Origin: Alphaproteobacteria bacterium
GTDB taxonomy: Bacteria > Pseudomonadota > Alphaproteobacteria > Paracaedibacterales > CAIOTO01
Assembly: GCA_030727085.1 (NCBI GenBank)
Contig: JANRCF010000011.1
Location: 1 to 6,950, forward strand
DNA length: 6,950 bases
Direction: 5' to 3'
Position numbers and translations under genes: made by a program
In this document: piece by piece, positions 1 to 4,952 of the stretch
Position numbering within the stretch: position 1 is the first letter of the stretch
Layout of the letters: each line of letters begins with the position of its first letter
Notes under the pieces: model-generated
Database searches by the model: none
What the model was told of the DNA's origin: nothing
What the model saw: only the letters and a program-made list of their open reading frames with translations

Positions 1-40
1 CAATTATAAGGACACGCACCAACAATCAGGAAACCCAGCT

Positions 41-442
41 ATGGATATGTTTAAAGCCTTTGCTCTGCAAGGTAAAGCGATGATGGATCGCGACGCAATG
101 GTTAATAATCATCGTAAAAATTTAGATGCCATGAATGATGCCAGCAAAACAGCGATGGACTTATTGAAGTCCGTCACAAGTTTGCAAAATCAATATGTGC
201 GTCAAGCATTTGATGATTTTAGTACAATGTTGCGCGATATGGTGCAAACACCACAAACACCCGAGCAATTGGAAAAGCAAGCATCTCGTTTGAAAGAATC
301 AATGACGAAAGCCATGGATCACACATCAAATGTTGCCAATATTGTGGTAAAAACGAATAGTGACTTTTATAAAAAGGCACAGAATCATGCAAAAGACGCA
401 TTCCAAGAAATGAAATTCACTGTGATGGCTAAGAAGAAGTGA
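41..442 (+). CDS. Phasin family protein
   Basis: Small (133 residues), almost entirely helical and charged protein with the phasin pattern. A first amphipathic helix carries an NHRKNLDAMNDASK segment (residues 23-36), which matches the conserved 'RKN-x-EAL-x-x-A' start of Phasin_2-type proteins. A Pro break follows (QTPQTPEQ, about 69-76), then a second helix ending in FYKKAQNHAKDAFQEM (about 109-124), and a KKK tail. Phasins coat polyhydroxyalkanoate granules and control their size and number; some family members act as general stress or chaperone-like proteins. The length is normal for the family. The start is supported by AGGA at 28-31, nine bases before ATG; an in-frame ATG at 47 is less well spaced. 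No polyhydroxyalkanoate synthase gene is visible here, so the granule role is family knowledge, not context. No plus-strand terminator is evident after the stop. Confidence 0.85.
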   Translation: MDMFKAFALQGKAMMDRDAMVNNHRKNLDAMNDASKTAMDLLKSVTSLQNQYVRQAFDDFSTMLRDMVQTPQTPEQLEKQASRLKESMTKAMDHTSNVANIVVKTNSDFYKKAQNHAKDAFQEMKFTVMAKKK

Positions 443-487
443 TTAGTAATTTGTCCTTCCCTAGGTAGAAGCTTTTAGGTCAAGGAT

Positions 488-536
488 AAAAAACCAAAGT
501 GGGAAGTATGGGCGTAAAGCAGTTTTGAGCTTTGGT
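488..536 (-). terminator. Possible minus-strand hairpin with T-run
   Basis: Read on the minus strand, ACCAAAG (536-530) can pair with CTTTGGT (499-493) and is followed directly by six T (493-488). The loop of about 30 bases is long for an intrinsic terminator. A competing shorter stem, AAAGC:GCTTT (533-529 with 520-516), shares one arm. If functional, it would stop a leftward transcript from the hairpin region before it runs antisense into the phasin gene. Weak evidence. Confidence 0.25.
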
Positions 537-609
537 GCTCTCTCCCGACCGCTGTGGTGTCGTAAAAATTTATTAATTATGTAGTAAACCACCTATGGTG
601 AGAGTTCTC

Positions 610-650
610 CGTCATCACGAGCTTCGTAAAAGGAGTGGTCATCCAGAAAA
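610..650. repeat. Short intergenic repeat-like element (CGTCAT ... ATCCAG)
   Basis: On the minus strand this reads CTGGAT (646-641), then CCAC, then TACGAAGCTCG, and ends ATGACG (615-610). That layout matches the 'CTGGAT..CCAC...CTCGCAATGACG' type of dispersed intergenic repeat that I recall from Rickettsiales and other bacteria, here with several substitutions. It contains a perfect small hairpin, ACGA-GCT-TCGT (617-627), inside an outer CTCC/GGAG pair (607-610 with 632-635). Whether it recurs in this genome cannot be seen from one window. Confidence 0.45.
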
Positions 651-695
651 ATATAGCGATTCAAGGGTAATTTGAGTATAAAGAAACCGAAGATC

Positions 696-740
696 GAGCA
701 GCGGAGTTTACTGAAGTAAATGAGTAGCAGAGATTTCTGA
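696..740 (+). repeat. Imperfect 19-base direct repeat, two copies
   Basis: GAGCAGCGGAGTTTACTGA (696-714) and GAGTAGCAGAGATTTCTGA (722-740) match at 15 of 19 positions with a 26-base period. They lie inside the first inner arm of the fold at 674-784, which suggests that arm arose partly by local duplication. Confidence 0.55.
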
Positions 741-748
741 TGGTTTCT

Positions 749-775
749 GCCATAATCAATTTATAATTGAATGGC
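749..775. repeat. Strong hairpin GCCAT..ATGGC
   Basis: GCCAT (749-753) and TCAATT (756-761) pair with AATTGA (765-770) and ATGGC (771-775). This gives 11 base pairs with a two-A bulge and a three-base loop. No T-run follows on either strand, so it does not look like an intrinsic terminator. It is the best-formed arm of the three-way fold. Confidence 0.6.
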
Positions 776-786
776 TATATACTCGC

Positions 787-818
787 TGGGTGGCCGCCAC
801 ACCCTGCGGGGGGCGCCA
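787..818. repeat. GC-rich stem-loop with two competing folds
   Basis: This is a GC-rich island inside AT-rich DNA. Fold 1 pairs GGGTGG (788-793) with CCAC-A-CC (797-803) around a CCG loop, with one bulged A. Fold 2 pairs TGGC-GCC (791-794, 796-798) with GGC-GCCA (812-818), with one bulged C and an inner CCC/GGG pair (802-804 with 808-810). The two use the same bases at 791-798 and cannot form together. No T-run follows. Confidence 0.5.
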
Positions 819-822
819 TAAC

Positions 823-861
823 GGGTATGTATCCAAATTAAAGCTGAACAGCTGCATACCC
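823..861. repeat. Stem-loop GGGTATG..CATACCC
   Basis: GGGTATG (823-829) and CATACCC (855-861) are perfectly complementary. A small hairpin, AGCT-GAAC-AGCT (842-853), is stacked one base from the 3' arm, leaving an unpaired stretch of about 12 bases on the 5' side. No T-run follows. Confidence 0.5.
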
Positions 862-882
862 ATCCCACAAACACAACTGGCT

Positions 883-937
883 AGAAATTCTATTAGGCGT
901 CTCAATAGACACACTCTTGACGCAATATAAAATTTCT
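883..937. repeat. Long imperfect hairpin overlapping a promoter-like -35
   Basis: AGAAATT (883-889), TAT (891-893) and GCGTC (897-901) pair with GACGC (919-923), ATA (927-929) and AATTTCT (931-937). The internal loops are symmetric in length and the end loop is 17 bases. That gives about 15 base pairs in total. The 3' arm contains TTGACG, the -35 of the promoter candidate at 917-947. Confidence 0.5.
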
Positions 938-947
938 ATTGGATAAT
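917..947 (+). promoter_or_regulatory. Possible sigma70-type promoter
   Basis: TTGACG (917-922) and GATAAT (942-947) are close to the consensus boxes, but the spacer of 19 bases is long. It would give a leader of about 330 bases for the histidine kinase. The same nine bases, TTGACGCAA, begin the promoter candidate of the phosphoesterase gene downstream. Both boxes lie within inverted repeats. Weak to moderate support. Confidence 0.25.
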
Positions 948-973
948 ATTTTTGCTCCTAATTGAAATATTAT
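943..973. repeat. Perfect 9-bp AT-only inverted repeat
   Basis: ATAATATTT (943-951) and AAATATTAT (965-973) are perfectly complementary with a 13-base loop, and two G-T pairs could extend the outside. It begins inside the -10 candidate at 942-947, so it could serve as an operator or as a hairpin at the start of the transcript. The all-AT arms make chance formation more likely than for the GC-containing stems. Confidence 0.4.
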
Positions 974-1005
974 TTCGAACAGAGGGCTTGTATCTGTATT
1001 TTAGT

Positions 1006-1019
1006 TGAATTTTAATTCA
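1006..1019. promoter_or_regulatory. Small palindrome, operator-like
   Basis: TGAATT-TT-AATTCA is a perfect 6+6 inverted repeat with a two-base centre, in the AT-rich leader of the histidine kinase. It is too short a loop for an RNA hairpin and looks more like a dimeric-protein binding site. Such palindromes arise easily in AT-rich DNA. Confidence 0.2.
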
Positions 1020-1283
1020 CTTTTCTCCTTTTAAAGATGGCTAATGTTAGTTTAATTTTAACTTACAGGTTGTGAGTTGTTTTTTCTCATGTGTATTTTT
1101 TGTAAAAATTAAAGAATAATCGTTTGAAACATATTCATTTAAAATAGTGTTTTTTTCAATAACAGACTAATATTAAAGACATTTTGTGATTAAATTAATT
1201 AATTAAAGAAAAGTATTTATGATGTATTCTCTGATGAATTTTATTTTCAAACATGCTCTTTTAATTCCCCGAAAGTAATTTTT

Positions 1284-2783
1284 ATGAGTGCTGAAATGCT
1301 GCAGGGTATTGGATTTTGGGAGTCTTTCGGGAGTATCTTTCCAGCTTCGGTTGTGATCATCAATAAAGCTGGTGAAATTATGTATGCAAACAATGTTTTT
1401 AAGAATTTGGCAGTATTAAGTCATACGAATTTATTTCAAGCAATAGATAATAATTGTTTGGTTAACCTTAATAAAATTATTCTTCTTTGTGAAAAAGAAA
1501 AAAAAGTGCTTTCTAATACACTAAAGATTAAAGCATCAGGCGAAAAAATATTGTATTTTACATACTATTTGTTTTTTTTAAGAGATGGATTTTTTTCCTT
1601 TATTTTTATTGATACAACTAAAACAAATAATGAATTAATAATGCTTAATGATATTATTAATACCGTGCCTGATCCGATTCTTGTAAAGGATGAACAACAC
1701 CGTTTTTTGTATGTAAATCAAGCGTTTGCTGACTCATTAGGCCAGCCAATTTCTTACGTAGTAGGTAAAAATGATGCTGATTTTTTCCCTAAAAATGAAA
1801 GTGAAATTTACTGTAGAATTGATAGGAAAACTTTCAAATCAGAGAAAACCACAATTAATGAAGAAAAATTTACGAGTGTTCAAGGTACACGGGACATATC
1901 AACGAAAAAATCAGTCTTCAGGACATTGGCAGGCAGCAAAATCTTAGTAGGGATTATTCGAGATGTTACTGAAATTAATGCGGCGAGAGAATGTTTGAAA
2001 AAACACGCAAAAGAATTAAAAAGGCAAGTGGATACGCGCACTAAACAATTGGAAAAGAAAAGAAATGATTTGGAAATGGCTGTTGAGAAGCTTAAAAACC
2101 TCAATAGCGACCTCGACTGTTTTGCACATATTTGCTGTCATGAATTAAGGGAACCTTTGCGTACAATTAGCTCTTTTTCCAAGCTTGTTTTGGATGAGTA
2201 TTCAGCTGGCCGAAATAATAATATTGATGATTTTCTAAAGATTATTCATGAAGGTGCAGCAAAAATGGATAAACTTATAAAAGCTATTTTGGAATATTCA
2301 ACCAATGGACTCTGCACAAGTTCAATGTCTTTGTTTTCAACGAATGAATTACTTTCTGAGGTATTGATTATGCTGGATCATTATATTCAAGAGAAAAGCG
2401 TGATTATTAATTTTGATGATATGCCGGTTATATACGCTGATCGAATGCAGATTCTGCAACTATTTCAGAACTTAATTAATAACTCAATTAAATTTAGCGC
2501 GTATAAAGAGCCTCCTGTGATTAATATTCACGCTATTCAAAAGAATAATTTTGTTGAATTTCAAATTCAGGACAATGGGGTTGGAATTGCCAAAAGATAT
2601 CATAAGGAAATTTTCCTACCGTTTAAGAGATTTCATTCACGATCTGAGGGAAGTATGCATGGGATCGGCTTGAGTTTATGTAAGAAGATAGTCGAAAATC
2701 ATGGTGGTTCAATTAACATGTCATCAAAAGAAAATATAGGAACAATTTTTAGGTTTTTATTGCCAACACAGGCAATTGTATGA
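1284..2783 (+). CDS. Cytosolic two-PAS sensor histidine kinase
   Basis: Sensor kinase of 499 residues with no membrane segment. A first PAS-like domain spans about 12-110. A second, clear PAS spans about 120-235 (TVPDPILVKDEQHRFLYVNQAF, the DFFPKNE stretch, ending GIIRDVTE). A charged coiled coil follows at about 235-280. The HisKA H-box is FAHICCHELREPLRTI, with the phosphate-accepting His at 286; it is of the 'S-H-[DE]-L-x-E-P-L' type common in phytochrome-like kinases. The ATPase part shows the N-box LFQNLINNSIKF (393-404), G1 DNGVGIA (430-436), an F-box IFLPFKRF (443-450) and G2 HGIGLSLCKKIV (459-470), so it should be active. There is no receiver domain and no response regulator nearby, so its partner must lie elsewhere. 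The gene is more AT-rich than its neighbours. The start is weakly supported (GAAAG eight bases upstream). Its input signal cannot be told. Confidence 0.93.
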   Translation: MSAEMLQGIGFWESFGSIFPASVVIINKAGEIMYANNVFKNLAVLSHTNLFQAIDNNCLVNLNKIILLCEKEKKVLSNTLKIKASGEKILYFTYYLFFLRDGFFSFIFIDTTKTNNELIMLNDIINTVPDPILVKDEQHRFLYVNQAFADSLGQPISYVVGKNDADFFPKNESEIYCRIDRKTFKSEKTTINEEKFTSVQGTRDISTKKSVFRTLAGSKILVGIIRDVTEINAARECLKKHAKELKRQVDTRTKQLEKKRNDLEMAVEKLKNLNSDLDCFAHICCHELREPLRTISSFSKLVLDEYSAGRNNNIDDFLKIIHEGAAKMDKLIKAILEYSTNGLCTSSMSLFSTNELLSEVLIMLDHYIQEKSVIINFDDMPVIYADRMQILQLFQNLINNSIKFSAYKEPPVINIHAIQKNNFVEFQIQDNGVGIAKRYHKEIFLPFKRFHSRSEGSMHGIGLSLCKKIVENHGGSINMSSKENIGTIFRFLLPTQAIV

Positions 2784-2786
2784 GGG
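2782..2786 (+). promoter_or_regulatory. Ribosome-binding site that decides the flavoprotein start
   Basis: GAGGG overlaps the kinase stop codon (2781-2783) and lies four bases before ATG at 2791. It favours this ATG over the upstream in-frame TTG at 2776, which overlaps the kinase reading frame. The ATG start also yields a clean signal peptide. The arrangement suggests translational coupling. Confidence 0.6.
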
Positions 2787-2790
2787 CGCT

Positions 2791-4824
2791 ATGTATTTTA
2801 AATTTTTTCTTTCTATAAAACTGTTATTGAGCTTAATATTATTAACGCAAAATAATGCTTTTGCAGGTAATGAAGCCGATAAAGGCTCTGAGACAGATGA
2901 TTGTTTTACATCTCCAATTAAAAGAGGCTTATTGAGTGAGAAAGGATGTTCTTCTCAATCTTTATCAGAGGCATCAGGTTGCACGACCCCAGATGGTTAT
3001 TTTTCGGAGTATGGTGAGTGTTCGTCGAATCTACCATCATCATTAAGTGGCGGGGGAAAATCCGCTTTTAGAATCCCACAATTTCGCTCTTTCTTCTCTA
3101 AAGAAAACCTTTTTTCACCTCCTAAAGTTGCGGTTGTTGGAGGTGGACTTTTAGGCGTAATGACAGCGCTAGACTTGGACAGCATGGGTTTCGAGGTTCA
3201 TCTCTTTGAAAGCTCTCCAGAAGTGCTTTGCGGGGCAAGTCAAACGGCAACAGTGCTTCATGCGGGCGGGGGTGAATATTTGCATTTGCGGACAAAAGAA
3301 CATTGTCAGGAAACAGGAGCATTGTTAAAAGCTACATATCCTACACTTTATGGAAATAGTGAAAGACCTATTATCTTCGCAGTAGATCCTAGGTCTGACC
3401 TTAAGCATAACGACCAGAGGGTTGCCCATCAGAGCGTAAAAGAAGAGCGACGTGTAAAAAGAAGGAGAAAAGAGAAGGGCCCCATCCTTACTGAGGAGGC
3501 AGAAAATATTAATTCACAGACAGGTACTAATTCGCAGCTAGATATTCCATTAGAGATAGTGCAAAGGTCATACCCTAATTTATCGAACGCGGTTATCTCG
3601 AAAAATGATATATTAATGAAAATTCATGAAAGAAATGTGATCTTAAAAAAGTGTCTTATGCATTCAAAGATTAAGGTTCTAAAGAATTTTACAGTGCAAC
3701 ATTTGTCTAAAGGAGAAGATAGCCTTTTCGAAAAAACAGGTAATTTAAAAGATGACCCTGTTGCTGTCAGTCATAGAGGATATGATCAAGCAGTTGTAGT
3801 TGCATGGAATGCAACAGCAAAAATTTTAGAAGCCTCTTTCTCATGTATGCCGCCTACTATTAGTGGTGCGGAACAATCACTTTCTTCTGAATTCGATGAT
3901 GAAACTGTTGGTATTCCTGATGCTCCCCATTCCTCTCAAGGTGTTGCAACTGCACTCCCCCCAGTTGTGTGTGAAGACCGTGTTCTAGCATTATGCTCCA
4001 TAAAAGATGTCGTTGCAGCAGATAGGGCGGCCATTTTTACACTTACAGGTGGCGCGATGTTTATACCGTTAAATGAGGATTTTGCAATTGCATACAGGTG
4101 TTGCGAAGAAGCTTCTTATCCAAAAGCAGGTGAAAAGGAAATAAGCAAAGACGACGTGCTGCGTTATGGTCAGAATATTGTAGATGAGTTGAAAGCTACT
4201 TTTGGATTGGACAAAATAAAATTAGCGGGTGCAATAAAGAAAGTTGTTGTAAGGAAGGCAGATTCTCCCCTTAATGAAAGAATTTATCTGCCTCCTGTAA
4301 TTACGCCAGAGGGGGTAATTGTTGGGCTAGCTGAGAAGGCAACTTATACAAGGACATTAGCCTTGCAAATAGCGAGGGAAGTGCTGAATTTGTCAGGTGA
4401 AGCGCTAGAATTAGTACCAGAAATAAATCTGAATTATTGGGTGGATGAAATAAACAAACTTATTCCTGATTATAGTTGTTTATACACAGGTAATCCATTG
4501 CCTGACGCCTTTATCAGGGGTAAAGATATTCAATTAGAAATGGAAGACGTTCTGACTGAAATTATACTTTTTCTCAAGAGTTTTGAGCTTACAGCAGAAG
4601 TTGGAGTGCCTCTTTGTGAAAAATATGAGGATGAAAAGAAAAAGTGTATATCCTTATTGCAAAGGGCTCGTAGTGCGAGCCAGCATGATGCTCTGGATTG
4701 CCCAGCGCCTGGCCTGCGTAGAGCGTACTCTGACCCATACAGTACAGAAAGAGAGTACACCCCGTCACTTATAGAGCTAGCGGTGTTGAACGCTGGCAAG
4801 CCAAAAGATGCGAAGAAAGCTTAG
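2791..4824 (+). CDS. Exported FAD-dependent DAO-type oxidoreductase-like protein
   Basis: Protein of 677 residues. A Sec-type signal peptide (about 1-25, cleavage after NAFA) has no twin arginine. A Ser/Gly-rich linker of about 85 residues with four Cys (38, 53, 64, 77) follows. Then comes a dinucleotide-binding start, VAVVGGGLLGVMTAL (113-127), with GxGxxG at 117-122 and an acidic end to strand 2 at Glu140. The next segment, GASQTATVLHAGGGEYLHL (148-166), matches the flavin-contacting region of the DAO family (glycine oxidase, D-amino acid and glycerol-3-phosphate dehydrogenases). DQAVVVAWNATAKI (332-345) resembles the later 'VV-A-G-A' segment. The family usually has about 370-430 residues; the excess is the linker, a basic insert (216-229, ERRVKRRRKEK), an acidic/Ser-rich stretch (355-385) and a C-terminal extension after about 590. 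The substrate is unknown. It is probably co-transcribed with the kinase. It could also be a flavin-fold protein without catalysis. Confidence 0.7.
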   Translation: MYFKFFLSIKLLLSLILLTQNNAFAGNEADKGSETDDCFTSPIKRGLLSEKGCSSQSLSEASGCTTPDGYFSEYGECSSNLPSSLSGGGKSAFRIPQFRSFFSKENLFSPPKVAVVGGGLLGVMTALDLDSMGFEVHLFESSPEVLCGASQTATVLHAGGGEYLHLRTKEHCQETGALLKATYPTLYGNSERPIIFAVDPRSDLKHNDQRVAHQSVKEERRVKRRRKEKGPILTEEAENINSQTGTNSQLDIPLEIVQRSYPNLSNAVISKNDILMKIHERNVILKKCLMHSKIKVLKNFTVQHLSKGEDSLFEKTGNLKDDPVAVSHRGYDQAVVVAWNATAKILEASFSCMPPTISGAEQSLSSEFDDETVGIPDAPHSSQGVATALPPVVCEDRVLALCSIKDVVAADRAAIFTLTGGAMFIPLNEDFAIAYRCCEEASYPKAGEKEISKDDVLRYGQNIVDELKATFGLDKIKLAGAIKKVVVRKADSPLNERIYLPPVITPEGVIVGLAEKATYTRTLALQIAREVLNLSGEALELVPEINLNYWVDEINKLIPDYSCLYTGNPLPDAFIRGKDIQLEMEDVLTEIILFLKSFELTAEVGVPLCEKYEDEKKKCISLLQRARSASQHDALDCPAPGLRRAYSDPYSTEREYTPSLIELAVLNAGKPKDAKKA

Positions 4825-4908
4825 TCCATTTGATATCAAGCCAAGCATTAATATTTTGATAATTCCAAGTGAGGATAGTTGCTGTATTTTCCCTCTAATT
4901 TTGCTAAG

Positions 4909-4938
4909 TTGACGCAAGTTCGTACGAATCATTAAAAT
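4909..4938 (+). promoter_or_regulatory. Promoter candidate for the phosphoesterase gene
   Basis: TTGACG (4909-4914) and TAAAAT (4933-4938) each match consensus at five of six positions, with an 18-base spacer. Transcription would start near 4945, only about eight bases before the ATG. That would exclude the AAGG at 4941-4944 from the message and give a nearly leaderless transcript. It shares TTGACGCAA with the candidate at 917. The rest of the 128-base gap (4825-4952) shows no terminator; a 6-bp TATCAA/TTGATA repeat (4834-4861) has no T-run after it. Confidence 0.45.
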
Positions 4939-4952
4939 ACAAGGCTATATAC

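Larger units (their letters stand above)
674..784. repeat. Nested inverted repeats forming a possible three-way junction
   Basis: Three sets of complementary arms nest cleanly. A closing stem pairs GAGTATA (674-680) with TATACTC (778-784). A first inner stem pairs GAAACC (683-688) with GGTTTC (742-747), with a tip TTTACT-GA-AGTAAA (707-720). A second inner hairpin spans 749-775. The linkers between the stems are only 2, 1 and 2 bases, as in a compact cloverleaf. The middle of the first inner arm (689-706 with 721-741) pairs poorly. This could be a structured RNA, a palindromic mobile repeat or chance in AT-rich DNA; the short linkers argue against chance. Confidence 0.5.
443..1283. other. Long non-coding region with a run of hairpins, then AT-rich leader
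   Basis: This 841-base gap holds no convincing coding region and no tRNA-like TTCRANY arm on either strand. From about 490 to 973 it is densely packed with inverted repeats, listed separately. From 974 to 1283 it is strongly AT-rich with T-runs, and includes a TTAATTAATTAATTAA-like stretch around 1193-1206. This right part most likely holds the promoter and leader of the histidine kinase, but I see no -35/-10 pair there that stands out. The ribosome-binding site of the kinase is weak: GAAAG at 1271-1275 only. Confidence 0.7.

Noticed and set aside
447..487. Nested TCCTT/AAGGA and CCTA/TAGG pairs as a phasin terminator
   Set aside because: The stem is short and interrupted, and it is followed by A residues rather than T on the plus strand.
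508..528. Six-codon plus-strand frame (MGVKQF) within competing stems, like an attenuator leader peptide
   Set aside because: GGGAAG is only one base from the ATG, the peptide lacks a run of one amino acid, and no plus-strand terminator with T-run follows.
1193..1206. AATT tandem as an origin-type AT-rich unwinding element
   Set aside because: No DnaA-box cluster or replication gene nearby; simple AT-rich leader DNA explains it.
2776..2790. TTG start for the flavoprotein overlapping the kinase stop
   Set aside because: ATG at 2791 has GAGGG in front of it and gives a normal signal peptide; the TTG has no such support.
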